Shown here: in pieces, positions 1 through 13,285 of the stretch
How the letters are laid out: every line of letters starts with the position of its first letter
Position numbering within the stretch: position 1 is the stretch's first letter
The notes under the pieces: generated by a model
Told to the model about the DNA's origin: nothing
Database searches by the model: none
Seen by the model: only the letters and a program-made list of their open reading frames with translations
Position numbers and translations under genes: made by a program
Assembly: GCF_050624435.1 (NCBI RefSeq)
Contig: NC_134540.1
Span: forward strand, 103,011,739-103,075,738
Source of the DNA: Tenrec ecaudatus
Taxonomy: Eukaryota; Chordata; Mammalia; Afrosoricida; Tenrecidae
Direction: 5' to 3'
DNA length: 64,000 nt

Positions 1-2374
1 GTCATCATATTTTTACCTGTCTTCTCAAGATTATTTAAAATTGATTGGATACAATGTAAATAGGAAAGAGTGATAACACATACTTCTTTTTTGTTTATGG
101 TAAAACAACAAAAAGGAGCAAGAAGATATGAATTAAATGATAGAGTTTACGTTTTGTCTTCTTTTTGTTAGTTCTTCCAAAGCATTATTTGCAATGACTT
201 CAATGTCTAACATTCTTTAGGATTGATAAAGTATGTAATAAATAAGTTGAAATAATCAAGTTCACTTCCTTTCATCGACAACTAGTCACATTGCTTAGTG
301 TTAATCACATCCCTATTCCCTATCATTTTTCCAGCATACCATTTTACCATTGTAAGAAAGTGGCATCAAGGGAGGAGAGAATCAATGACAGGTGTTCTAA
401 GCAGGCAGCATTTTTATTTTATATTTATTGAAAGAGACCTTCTAGACCTACTTAGAAGCACATTTTAATCAGATCTCTCTACTCTATGGATAAAAGGAAA
501 AAGAAAACACGGGAAATAAATTGGCATAAAACTTCTTATGAGAATCCAACTCTTCACTTTCAACTCAAAATTGTGTGTCTGTGATTTCCCTACAGCAGTG
601 TTGTTGTGTCCCTTAGCTCTAGTCATCCAGTTTTACCTAAAACAAAGCACTGAAAAAACCCAAACCTCTTTGGTTCTCAGTTCTTTAAATATTTATGAAT
701 TTAGCCAAGGGATGATTCCATTTTCTAGAATTTACCAAACCCACCTTACTTACCATTGCCCTGCTCCCTGCTAAACTCATTTCCAAGTTACTGACATAAC
801 GTTTGCAAACTCCAGGGGTAAAGGTTTAGGTGCTAACTGTTTTGACCAACAGGGATCGCAAGATCTCATCAATTTTTATTAATCCAATTTTAGATTTGTT
901 GAAAATGTGTCAAAATATCACATAAGAACTAATCGTTCTTAGATGAGGGCCACTATTAATTGTGAGCTCAAAGTTCATTTATCTATCTATGGTTTATTTA
1001 TGTCCCTGGTCCCCATGATCAGTTTATTGGAGAACATTATAAGTCATCTCCATGGGGCATGTGGCAGTTTTATTGATTGAACCATTAATTTAGCAAAGGG
1101 AACTATACATCTATAGAAGTGCTTTTTTAGACGAAAATATATGAATTGTTGACTAAAGTACATGTACAGATTGAAAACTCAAGTGAGTGAACACCGTTTA
1201 TGGAAATAATGAGTGTTGGAGAAAGTCCAGAACTGTCCATACCTCTTTCACAAAGGAAACACTAAGCCTACTGGACCAAGACATGTCACAAAAGGCAAAA
1301 AGAGTGTTAAATTTGAAAAGATCTAGTGGCTTAAACTGCCATTTATGTAACACACTGAAAGCCAGAAATTTGAACCCAAGTCCAATGGCCTGTAAATCCA
1401 TAAGGGTGGAACCGTGTGTGTCTGCTGGTAACACTGTTGCGTGTCAGCCTTAAGTCCAAGGTGTATTTCAGCTTCTTCAATCTGCTACAGTGTGTTACCA
1501 TAAAGTCTGGTTCACTTAATGGAACTTCCAAATCTGATCCTTTTGGTGTGGTCTATAAAGCATGTTGTGCACCCTGAAAGGATAGCGTCTAAAGTCCCAG
1601 TTGTCTGGAGTGTACAGCCAGGGTCATGAAGGGCTGGATAGAAACTAGGTCAATAGTGCCTGATTAGCAACATAACACTAAGCATAATAATGTACAGACC
1701 CTTGGAGGTCTGTACAAGTAACATGAAGTTTTTATTTCCCAAAGGAAAGTTGCCCCTCCTGTCTCAGAGACTAACAGAAGAGAAGTTACTCTCTCCGAGA
1801 CAACAAACCACCACCCAAATCCCCTCTGTGCCATCTCGGAACTTGAATTTCTATTAAGGTTCACTAAGCACACTTAAAGGAGTGCCAATTGATTTGAGAT
1901 GAGCGTAGAGCAACGCAATGTGGAAGGAACTGATTTTTTGCCCTCTCCTCACAACATGAGAAACTGACCCCCCCCCCTCAGTGTGTTGAGTCCTCCTCTG
2001 TTGAAGTGATTTTAATGTACAAATAAGAAGGTGACAAATCACATAGCTCCAGGGCATTAGGTAGGCATACGGCCTGGTGGCTTGGGACTCCAGAGTAGAA
2101 TATTACACGACCTGAAAACAGATGCCTGCCTTTGTCTTGGTGTTAATCCTTATAGTAGCAACCTCATAGATTATTTCCCTTATTGTGATTGGCTGACTTC
2201 ACTCAGCACAATCATTTACATTTACATAATCCTTATATAATCATCCATACATGGAATGTTTCCTGGTTTCATCAGACACGTGACTCTTCTGATGCTCACA
2301 TCACATATTCCACCAAGGGCACTCCCAGGCAAGTCCTAAAAAGCTAGGCTGCTGGTTAAAGTCTTGGTCATAAT
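1..2374. other. Intergenic DNA, no gene seen
   Basis: This is far-upstream flank of NALCN. Open frames here are short (under 90 codons), overlap on both strands and resemble no family I know. The stretch holds a small perfect inverted repeat near 1.7 kb and a poly-C run near 1.97 kb. Around 2160-2290 the phrase about a sequence discharged beside 'cttcactcagca' is reminiscent of very old L1 3' regions, but too weak to call. Confidence 0.5.
1691..1716. repeat. Perfect 10-bp inverted repeat
   Basis: Arms tgtacagacc and ggtctgtaca flank the 6-nt spacer cttgga, giving a perfect hairpin-capable palindrome. There is no T-run or gene nearby to suggest a function. It may be a chance palindrome or the core of a decayed palindromic transposon. 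Confidence 0.6.
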
Positions 2375-3815
2375 CCATTTTTATGTTTGTTTATTTTTTG
2401 AATTATTTTATTGGGGCTGGTACAGATCTTATAACATTCCATACATCAATTTTATCAAGTGTATTTGTACATATGTTGCCATCATCATTTCCAAAACAGT
2501 TTCTACTTGAGCCCTTGATGTAAGCTCCCCCTTTTTCCCCTCCCTCCCCCACCATCCCACCCTCTTAATCCTTGATCAATTAGATATTTTTATTATTATT
2601 TTGCATCTTACACTGTCCATGGTCTCCATTCTCCCTCATTTCTGTTATCCATCCCCTTTGGGGGGGGGTGATATATCCAACCTAGTGATGGGTTCCCCCT
2701 TTCTCCCCCTTCCTTCTCTCTGACCACCCTCCTACCCTCATGATATTGCTACTCCCTTTACTGTTCTTGAGGGGTTTATCTTTCCTGAATCCCGTGTGTG
2801 TAGAGCTCTTATCTCTAACAATGTGTGTTTTCCAGTCTAGTCAGATTTTTAAGGTAGAACTGGCTCATGGTAGTGGGGGGAAGAAGCATTCAGGAATGAG
2901 AAGAATGATGTGTGTCTTGTCGGTGCTATACCGCACCCTGCTTGAGTCAGCCTTTCCTTATTACCCTTCTGTGGGGGAATATCCAATTGTCTGCAGATGG
3001 GTTTGGGATCTCCACTCCAAACCCCCTCATTTGCATCAATACAGTTGTTTGTTTTGGATCTTTTGATACCTGATACCTCATCCCATCAACACCTCATGAT
3101 CACGCAGGCTGGTGTGCTTCCTCTGTGTGGGCTTATTTGCTTCCCTGCTACATAGCTGCGTGTTTAATTTCAAGCCTTTAGACCCCAGATGCTATATCTT
3201 TTGATAGCCAGGCACCATCTGCTCTCTTCACCACATTTGCTTTTGTATCGATTTTGTCTTCATCAATTGTGTCAGAAAGGTGAATATCAAAAGGGTGTCA
3301 GGTTATTAGAAGAAAGTGTTCTTGTGTTAAGGGAGGCATTGAATAGAGGTTCAAAGTTCATTTGCTATCTTAATGTTTAACATATAAATATATGTACATT
3401 GATCTCTATCCCCTTCATTATAAATTGGTGTATATATATGCATGCCTATAGCTATACCTCTATATATAGCTTTTCTGTCATATTTCATTCCTCTATTTCC
3501 TTTCACCTTCCTCCTGTTCCATGATCATGCTCACCCTCCATTCGGCTCTCAGTAATTCCTCTCAGATACATTGCACTTGACTAAGCCCCACCAGCCATTA
3601 TACCCTGCTCACCATCAATTTTTAGATCACTTGTTGTTCCTTTATTCCTGTGTTTATTGGCTCCCCACTCCCCTTCACCAACCCCTCCTCTCCTATGTCC
3701 CAGAACTGCCACTCCCATTGTTTGTCCAACCTATCTTATAGATATATATAGGACAAAAGAAAAGCAAGAAACAAAACAAAACATGAAAAAAGCAAGAGCC
3801 AATAAATGTTACAGG
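2375..3815 (-). mobile_element. L1 LINE 3' region, afrotherian family
   Basis: The left edge is the reversed poly-A end (T-rich, then the complement of an AATAAAA-type signal near 2400). It runs into the pyrimidine-rich reversed 3' UTR also found at 26.4, 38.4 and 59.4 kb, and in + orientation at 9.4-11.5 kb. It carries one copy of the roughly 236-bp UTR unit that is duplicated at 10.4 kb (around 2800-3270). No ORF2 protein remains, so it is a 5'-truncated insertion. It abuts an RTE fragment; the junction near 3815 is approximate. Confidence 0.75.
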
Positions 3816-6340
3816 TCTGTCTGCTGACCCTTCAGTATGTTTTCTGATCAAGTCCTTTATCTCCTTTAGCAAGTGCTTCAATTCCTCCTCACTTTCAGCA
3901 AGCGAGCTTGTGTCATCTGCATCTCTAATCCCAATCACACATTCTTCTTCATGTAATTAATCTTCTCTAATTGTCTGCTCCACATACACATTAAATAAAT
4001 GTGGTGAGATGATGCACACCTTTCCTGATTTTAAGCCATGCAGTAGTCCCTTGTTGTATTTTCACAACTAGTCTTGATACATGTAAAAACTCCACAGGAG
4101 TACAATTAGGTGTTCTGAAATTTCTGTTCTTCTTAAAGCTATGCATACTTTATTATAATCCACACAGCTGAATATTTTTGCAGTCAGTAAAACACCAGTA
4201 AGCATATATCTGGTGTTCTCTGATTTCAATGAAGATCCGTCTGATGTAAGCAATGATATCCCTTGTTCCATGGCCTCGTCTAGATCTAGCCTGGACCCTA
4301 TCCACTGTTGTTGGATAAGGGTCAGCAAAATTATATTTGCATGTGATATCAATGATAACATTCTGGAATGTGAGCCTTCTGTTGGGTCACCTCTCTTTGG
4401 AATGGGTACAAAATATGGATGTCCCTCACTCAGTTGGACAAGTAGTGATATTCCAAATTTCCTGGCATAGATAAATAAGTGCTCGCAGGGCTTCATCAAC
4501 TTGTTGAAACATTTCAGTTGGTGCTCTGTCAATTCCCAGAGGCTTGTTTTTGGCTAACGCTTTCAGTGCAGCTTGATTTTGTTCTTTAAGCGCCATTGGT
4601 ACTTGCTCCTTTGTCACCTCCGGCAAAAATGAAATGTCGACTAGTTCTTTTTGGTACAGTGATTATGTATCAGTGCCATTCTCTTTTGATATTTCTTGTG
4701 TCATTCAGCATTTTTCCAACAAAATCTTTCAATACTGCAACATGAAGCTTGAAGTCGTTCCTGAGGTCTCTCGGTCTAAGCCATGCTGAGCAGAGTCTCC
4801 CTTTTAGCATTTCAAGGTGTTGATTCCTTTTTGCAAACACCTCTCAGTGTTAGCACATTTCATTACAACATTTTTGCCTTCTTGAACTGCCCGCTGAAAT
4901 GGTCTGTTCTACTGTTGTATTTCATCAATTATTCCATGCGCCTTAGCTACTCTAAAATTCAGAGTCAGTTTCCAAGTCTCCTCTAATGTCCATGCCAATC
5001 TTGTCTTTATTCCCTGTCTTTTTAAGGACCTTTTGTTGCCTTCCTGAATGACGTTCTTTGTCCAGCTCATCAGGTCTTCTGTCATTAGCATTCAATACAG
5101 CAAATCTGTTCTAGAGATGTTCCCAGAAATCAGGTAGGATATTCTCAAGGTTGTAATCTGTCTCTGTGGAATTTTAAAATTTTTCTTCCGCTTCAACTTG
5201 AATGATTGATGGTCTGTTCCACAGTTAGCTCCTGGTCTGTTTTAGCTCCTGATACTGAACTTCTTCATCATTTCCCGACATCTGTAGTCTATTTTATTTC
5301 TGTGTAGTCCATCTGGAGAGGTCCAGGTGTACAGTTACTGTTTGTGTTATTGAGAAAAGCATTTGTGATGAAGAAGTTGTTGGGCTTGCGAAGTTCTCTC
5401 ATGGGATCTCTAGCTTCATTGCTATCCTCAAAACCCTATTGTCCAACTACTGTTCCTTCCTCCTTGTTTCTATTTTTTGCATTGCAATACCAATAAATAT
5501 TAATGCACCTTGACTTCATGTTTGATCACTTTCAATCTGAAGTTTGGTCAAATTTTTTTCAATTTCTGCATCATTACTTTTAGTATTTGGTACATAAATT
5601 TGGAGAATAGTTGTATTTATTGGATCTACATGAAGGCAGATAGATATAATTCTATCACAGACCTCACTGCACTTCAACATAGATCTTGAAATGTCCTTTT
5701 GGACTATGAATGCGGGGTTATTGCTATTGTGTCATTCCCAGAATAGCAATCACCATAAGTCTCTGCTTCAAAATGGCCAATATCAATTCACTTCAGCTCA
5801 CTACCTGGGATAACAGTCTTTCCATGCTCCATTTCATTTTTGATAACTTCCAATTTTCCTAGATTCATACTTTGGACATTCCAACTTCTAATTAGTGGTA
5901 TAGTTGTGGAACCGTGTGGAGGCACGGCCCATCAGGAAATGACGGTCTTTGAGGCCTGACTCCATTGGAATCCATGTTGAGAAGACATGAAGTTCATTCT
6001 CAGTCACACTTTGAGTACCTGCGGACCTGAGCGCATCACTTTCTGGCACCATCTCTGACACTGTTTTGCTTCTACCTACTAGGCTTTAGGATCTGACAAT
6101 GTTTCAATACTATGCATGAGGTTTTCAGTGCCTAATTTTTCATAAGTGGACCACCTATTCCTTTTCTGTAGTCTGTTCTCAAGTCTGGAAGCTCTGCCAA
6201 AACCTGCTCGCCTTGGGGGACCCTGCTGGGATTTGAAATCCCAGTGACCTGGCTTCCAGCATCACAGCCACACACAAGCACCACACTAGGACAAACTGAA
6301 GACGTGACAGGGAATCCCACTAGGGTCCTTTAAAACACCG
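3816..6340 (-). mobile_element. RTE (BovB/RTE1-like) LINE, decayed
   Basis: The reverse strand between about 4530 and 4070 translates to RTE reverse-transcriptase sequence: an FVPIPKRGDPTE block, then LISHANIILL and a degenerate FSCVDYNKV catalytic-core region. Further 5' on the same strand are endonuclease-region remnants, and around 5900-6340 a 5' UTR-like stretch. Several stops and frameshifts make it non-functional. The 3' end is missing, cut near the neighbouring L1. Family is firm; exact subfamily is not. Confidence 0.8.
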
Positions 6341-6729
6341 TCACTGCAGTCATTCTCGAGGACCCAGCCCTCCAGCTATTGTTAGCCTAGACTGAGACTT
6401 AAAATGCTTAGATATTTATGTCTAATCAGCACACTCCTCCTCCTCCTCCTTCTTCCAGTCTCCCTCACTTACCTGTTAGGATAATCGACTATTGAGTAGA
6501 AGTCCAGCAAATATGGACTTAGGTTGACAACACTCTGAAGTGTAATCCAAACTGCAGCAATAACCTATAGAACCAAGTTAAAACCAGCTCTCTTTGGGTT
6601 GTGCCCCAAATCCTATAATCGTTTGCTTGTCTTATTTAGTCTGCTTCCTCCACTCCCATGCTTTCTCCCCTGTGAGCACTTCTTTTAAAATCCTTTGATA
6701 ATCTTCTCAGGATCTAATTCTGGGAAATT

Positions 6730-6900
6730 CAAACAAATATAATATAGGGTTGCTTTGGATTTCTGAGGCTGTAAATCTTTATGGGAACAGAAAGCCTCAG
6801 CATGTATGTTCTCACTGAGCGGCTAGTCGGTTAGAACCATTGACTTTGTGATTGGCAACCCAACCTGTAACCCACTATAGCACAAGGGCTCCTATTTAAC
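6730..6900 (-). mobile_element. AfroSINE-type tRNA-derived SINE
   Basis: Reading the reverse strand from 6895 gives the tRNA-like head of the 'ggagccc..gtgctatagtgggtta' type. The body follows, whose complement reads ctgaggctgtaaatcttta.. gggaacagaaagcctca. This order is shared with the other SINEs in the window. Divergence is high, indicating an old insertion. Confidence 0.75.
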
Positions 6901-7039
6901 AAATACCATTTGCTATTTTCAATATAGATACTAAGGACAAAGAAATAAACAAGGTACATCTTCACCACAGCTTTTAACACAAGCCTTCATGGAGTTGATG
7001 TGTAAGTAAGCGGATCTTGATTTTGCTCTAACATCGACA

Positions 7040-7185
7040 TTGATTAGCTTTAGGATTTGATACATAAATTTGAATTATAGTTGTATTTATTAAATCTACA
7101 TGAAAGCAGATAGATATAATTCTATCACAGACCTCACTGCATCTCAACATAGATCTTGAAATATCCTTTTGGACTTTGAATGCTG
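7040..7185 (-). mobile_element. RTE fragment
   Basis: This stretch is about 90% identical by eye to 5577-5725 inside the larger RTE, sharing the run that includes tctatcacagacctcactgc. It is either an independent short RTE copy or a local duplication of the upstream one. Confidence 0.65.
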
Positions 7186-7439
7186 GACTAGAGATGACAG
7201 GACTGACATCCCTTAGAAAATGTCTGGAAAATGGTGGAAACATTTCAGTACAATTATCTCTCTCTTGTCCATTGAATGAATTAATGATGGATAAAAAGAT
7301 TTTAAACAAATTTCTGCCAAATCATTTCTCATCATCTGAATGTTTAAGAGCCCCAGGTAAGTCTATGGTTTTGGATCTTTTTTTTTTTCTTTCTAAAATT
7401 ATAGCAAAGCTAGAATCACTTAAGATAGAAAGCGTTTTG

Positions 7440-8487
<1,048 letters not shown>

Positions 8488-8501
8488 AAAAAAACTACTT
8501 C
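8488..8501 (+). repeat. 3' target-site duplication of the RPL26 retrocopy
   Basis: Exact second copy of the 14-bp sequence at 7931-7944. Its A-run merges with the end of the poly-A tail. Confidence 0.9.
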
Positions 8502-8970
8502 AGCGTGTTTTATGGATAAAATTATTAAACGGAATTGATTTTGACTAAAATAAAATCTAAGTCTTCACTTACTATCAGACATTAAATGAATTTTAGATGG
8601 AGCAAGGGTATATGGATTTAGGAATATAGGTCTATTGATAGGCAGACAGTCCAACAACAGTGGAAAATCACAAAGAAAAAGAATAACAGAGCATACTGCA
8701 TTTAGCATGCATCACAAACAAAAGTAAAAACTCTATAAAACTGGGGAAATATAAAAAAATCATGAAATATCTTTAGCAATTCCTCATTTCAAAGAACGCA
8801 TACAAATTGATAAGAGAATGCTAATCCCTCAACAACAACAAAAAGAGCAAATAATAGAAACGGACCTATCATGAAACCAAAAATATACAAAAATGGTGCA
8901 AGTTCTGTAGGGAGTCCAGAAATGTCTACCACAACAGTAAGATGAATGATTTTTCCCTATTGGGATTGGA
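8502..8970 (+). mobile_element. Old L1 ORF2 fragment, right of the RPL26 retrocopy
   Basis: A-rich continuation of the L1-like sequence at 7440-7930. Together they suggest that the RPL26 copy landed inside an older L1. No frame is open for long. Confidence 0.45.
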
Positions 8971-9059
8971 AAAGGCTTTGTAGACAATAACACTGTGAAA
9001 GGTGGGTGCAGCAGACTCCCCCGTGTGCTGCCTTTGAAAAAGGCGAACGGTTGTCATCT

Positions 9060-9285
9060 AGACAGTAATTGTGAACCATAGTGACTTCATAGATGCCAGA
9101 GAAGACTTGTGTTCCTTACAATTTTTAATGGTTGATTTTTCCGAAGTAGATCATGAAGCATTTTTTTTTTCTAACGCAACTCTGGGTTGACTTGAACTCA
9201 CAAACTTTCAGCTACCCAACTAGTGCATTTATGGTTTGCACGACACAGAAGATCCCATACCTTGCTCTAATGGACATGTAAACAG
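9060..9285 (-). mobile_element. AfroSINE-type SINE
   Basis: The reverse strand shows the tRNA-like head (complement of ctacccaactagtgcattta..) and a body with the 'gaagtagatca..' and 'ctctgggttgacttgaactc' phrases typical of one AfroSINE branch. The copy is diverged. Confidence 0.7.
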
Positions 9286-9399
9286 ATCCACTTCTGGAGA
9301 GCAATCCACACAGGCCTACCATGTCTGACTGAGCAGGTTATGCACCCACACGGTCACTTAGAAAGCAAGGTGGACGCTAAAATCCAGGAATCTGCACTT

Positions 9400-11510
9400 G
9401 TCCCAAGCAATGCTCACTAATATGCATTGAGACATCCATCCTCGTGCAAAGTAAAACCATACAAAATGACTTACAAAATGGGTGGGGGGAATCCCATTAT
9501 GGGAGAATTCAATTTCTTCCAAGGCCTTGCGGGGAACAGCACCGGAGACACAGTGTGAGAATTGTGTCCGACCTGATCCCACCACACCGAGGCAAAGCAC
9601 TGGGGGAGTGCAGCAGAACAGCAAGGGAATGGAGTGGCAAGGTCCCCAGGGAAAGCTGAAGGTGGACTTTGGGGCCAGGGCATGGTGCCCTAACAGACTG
9701 GATTGGAAAATATACCTAAAGGCCAATAAATGATCCTTGAACTACTACAAGCTTTTCTTTATTGTTGTGTTTTGTTTTGTTCTTTATCAGTGGTTTGTTG
9801 TTGTTACGTTTTGTTGTATATTGTTGCTTGGTTTTGCTCTGTCTTGTTTTTGTGCATGTTATTATCTCCGTAGGTCTATCTAAATAAGATAGTCTAGATG
9901 AAAAATCTGGAGAAGAAAACAATGGGACCAACAGTTCCGGGGGGACATGGGAGAAGGTGGGGAGGGGGTAAAGGAAGTGGTGTTAACAAATTCAGGGACA
10001 AGGGAACAACAAGTAATACAAATTGGTGGTGAGTTGGGTGTGGGAGACCTGGTAGGGCATGATCAAGGGTAATGTAATCGAGAAGAATTGCTGAAATCCT
10101 GGTGGGGACTGAGCATGATAGTGGGACAGGAGTAAAGTCAAGGGAAATAGAGGAAAGAGCTGGGGGGCAAAGGGCATTTACAGAGGTCTAGATAAAGAAA
10201 TGTATATATGCAAATATATTTATATATAAGTATGGGGAAATAGATCTATGTGCCTATATTTATAGTTTTAATATTAAGGTAGCAGAAGGATATTGGGCCC
10301 CCACTCAAGTACTCCTTCAATTCAAGAGTACTTTCTTTTTTAAATTAGCATTCTATGATGCTCATCCTCCCGACACACTGCTGAAGACAAAGCAGGTGAA
10401 GAAGCAAATGTGGTGAAGAAAGCTGATGGTGCCCGACTATCAAAAGATAGAGCGTCTGGGGTCTTAAAGGCTTGAAGATAAACAAGAGGCCATCTAACTC
10501 AGTAGAAACAAAGCCCACATGGAAGAACACACCAGTCTGTGTGATCATGAGGTGCCAAAGGGATCAGTTATCAGGCATCAAAGAACAAAAAATCATATCA
10601 TTGGGTGCACACCTCCATGACACGATCACTGAGGACAAAGGGAATGTGGCGAAGAAAGCTGATGGTGCCCGGCTATCAAAAGATATAGCTTCTGGGGTCT
10701 TAAAGGCTTGAAGGTAAACAAGCAGCCATCTAGCTCAGAAGCAACAATGCTCACATGGAAGAAGCACACTAGCTTGTGTGATCACAAAGTGTCAAAGGGA
10801 TCAGGTATAAGGTATCATCAGAACAAAAAAATCTTACCATAGTGAATGAAGGGGGAGTGCAGAGTGGAAACCCAAAGCCCATTTGTCGGCCACTGGAGAT
10901 CCCCTTGTAGACGGGTCTAGGGGAGGAGAAGAGCCAGTCAAGGTGTGATGTAGCACCGATGAAAAATACAACTTTCCTCTAGTTCCTAAATGCTTCCTCC
11001 CCCACCCTCACCCCATCCCCCACTGTCATGGTCTGATTTCTACCTTGCAAGTCTGAGTGGACCAGAGGATGTACACTGGTAAGATAGGAACTGGAAATAA
11101 AGGGAATCCAAGGCAGATGATACCTTAGGGACCAGGGGTGTGAGTGGTGATACTAGGAGGGTTGAGGGAGAGTGAGTTGGAAAAAGGGAACTGATTACAG
11201 GGATCTACATGTGATTTCCTCCCTGGGGGATGGACAACAGAAAAGTGGGTGAAGGGAGACCTCGAACAGGGCAAGATATGACAAAATAATAATTTATAAA
11301 TTATCAAGGACTCATGAGGGAGGGGGGAGTGGAGAGGGAGGGGAAAAAGTGAGGACCTGATGCCAGGGGTTTAAGTGGAGAGCAAATGTTTTGAGAATGA
11401 TGAGGGAAACGAATGTACAGATGTGCTTTACACAATTGATGTATGTATAGATTGTGATAAGAGTTGTATGAGCCCCTAATAAAATGATTTTTAAAAAAAG
11501 AAAAAAAGAA
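9400..11510 (+). mobile_element. L1 LINE 3' UTR with poly-A end, tenrec-like family
   Basis: A long 3' UTR in sense orientation. It has a T/G-rich segment (9740-9860), a purine-rich GGGA segment (9930-10170), a tandemly duplicated unit (10378-10845), a second purine-rich segment (11120-11390), and the terminal block with AATAAAATG near 11480 followed by an A-rich tail to about 11510. The same terminal block, reversed, starts the copies at 26.4 and 38.4 kb. I associate this 3' end with the abundant L1 of Echinops telfairi; that is recollection, not a search. No coding sequence remains. Confidence 0.8.
10378..10845 (+). repeat. Two 236-bp tandem units in the L1 3' UTR
   Basis: The word gaagaaagctgatggtgccc begins at 10415 and again at 10651, a 236-bp period, and the units stay alignable through 'ctggggtcttaaaggcttga', 'gccatcta.ctcag' and 'gggatcag.tat..ggcatca'. 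Other copies of this L1 3' end in the window (2.8-3.3 and 38.8-39.2 kb, reversed) show only one unit. Confidence 0.85.
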
Positions 11511-11820
11511 TACTCCTTGTATATTTGATCATTAGCTACATCTAAAAATGCACAGTTCCTTCAGAGAAACTAAATTTATTTTTCCATACTATCCGGCACA
11601 ATTCTGTCATAACAATTGAAATTTCAGTGTGTTAAAAAAGGTTTCTTTGTCTTTTTTTTAAATGACTCTTTTTATTGAAGGGGTTCTTAAAATCTTGTAT
11701 GTGTTAAAATTTTAATTTTCATGGTGTACCTCTCATTTGTGTGGCCCGGGTCAGTAACATTATTAAATTATGTCCTTGCAGTGTTGTACAAGGGTCATTA
11801 AGAACATGTTTACCTCTCCT

Positions 11821-13285
11821 CCTTGTTGTCATTAGGTACTGTGGAGTCCACTCTGACACACAGCGACCCTATGAGTGACAGAGCAAAACACGGTCCTGCA
11901 CAATCCTCACAATTAGGCCTATGCCTGAGCCCATGGTTGCAAGCACCGAGGCAATCCATCTCAAGGGCCTTCCTCTTTTCCACCGCCCCTCCACTTTACC
12001 AAGTATCATTTCCTTCTCAGGGGACTGATGTCTCCTTACAATATGTCCAAAGTATATACGACAGAGTCTCACCTTCCTTGCGTCTTAAGAGTACTCCAGC
12101 CTCCCTCCTCTAATGTAGATCGGCTTGTCCTTTTAGCAGCTCATGGCACTCTCTTCTTCTCCAGCACCACAAGTCAAATGTATGGGCTCTTCTGCAATCT
12201 TCTTTGTAAAATGGACAATTTTCACATGCACGTGATTCAATGGAGAACATTATAGCTTGGGTCAGGCTCACCTCAGTCCTCAAAGTAATGTCCTGGCTCT
12301 TAAATACTCTAAAGAGATCTTGCATGGCACATTTGTCTAATGAAATACATCTATGGGTCTCTTGACTGCTGCTCTCATGAACATTAATTGTGGAGCCAAG
12401 TAAAATAAGATCCTTGACAACTTCAATCTTTTCTCCATTCATAATGATGTTGCCTGGTCTTCCTTACATTGAGTTGTAATCCATACTGACGGCTGCAAAA
12501 CTTGCTTCAAGTCCTCCGATTTTCTGCAAGTGATGTTGTGTCATCTGCGTACTGCAGGTTGTTAATAAGCCTTTGTCCAATCCCGATGCTGCTTTCTTCT
12601 TCATATAACACAGTTTCTCTGATGATTTGCTCAGCATTGCGATTGAACAAATATGGTACGAGTGTACAACCGGACCCACACCTTTCCTGATTTTACACCA
12701 TGGAGTATTCTCCCATTCTGTTCATACAACTGTTCCATGTACAAGTTCCAAAGAGTGCAACAAAGTGTCCCAGAATTCCCATTCTTCTCCCGGTGATCCA
12801 CAGTTTATGACGCTCCAAACAGTCGAATGCCTTTGCAGAGTCAATGAAAACATCTTTCTAGTGTTCTCTGCTTTGAGTCAAGACCCATCTGACATCAGTA
12901 AGGACATCCCTTGTTCCACATCCTCTTCTGAATCTGGCCTGCACTTCTGGCAGCTCCCTGTCAGTGTACTGCTGCAATGTTGGGTAGGCTTGTGTGTGAT
13001 ATCACTTGTGTGTGATATCAACGATAGGACTCTGTAGTTTGAGCATTCGGTGAGGTCACCTTTCTTTGGAAGGGACACAAATGTGGTCTCTTCCAGTCAG
13101 TTGGCCAGGTAGCTCTTTTAAACATTTTCTGGCACAGAGGAGTGAGCGTATCCAGTGTTTCTTCCGCTTTCTGAGAAATTTCAATGGGTAGCTCTCATAG
13201 TTCCTGGAGCCTGGTTTTCAGCTAATTCATTCAGGACAGTTTGAACTTCATCCTTCAGCACCATTTGTGTCCTCAGTGATGAGTT
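11821..13285 (-). mobile_element. RTE LINE, 3' half
   Basis: Reverse-strand reading starts at the RTE 3' terminus (complement of ttgtcattaggtactgtgg, 11827 on). It passes through the C-terminal domain, with LCRIYFGHIVRR and RRHQSPEKEMILGKVEG near 11970-12070 and ILLGSTINVHESSSQETHRC near 12350-12420. It then enters the reverse-transcriptase end (LPKKGDLTECSNYRVLSLIS, near 13020-13075). Several frameshifts are present. The fragment is 5'-truncated near 13285. Confidence 0.85.

Noticed and set aside
11645-11820. Possible L1 3' end in reverse orientation
   Set aside because: A tttttattgaaggggttctt phrase is suggestive, but the following sequence does not match the other L1 ends in the window.
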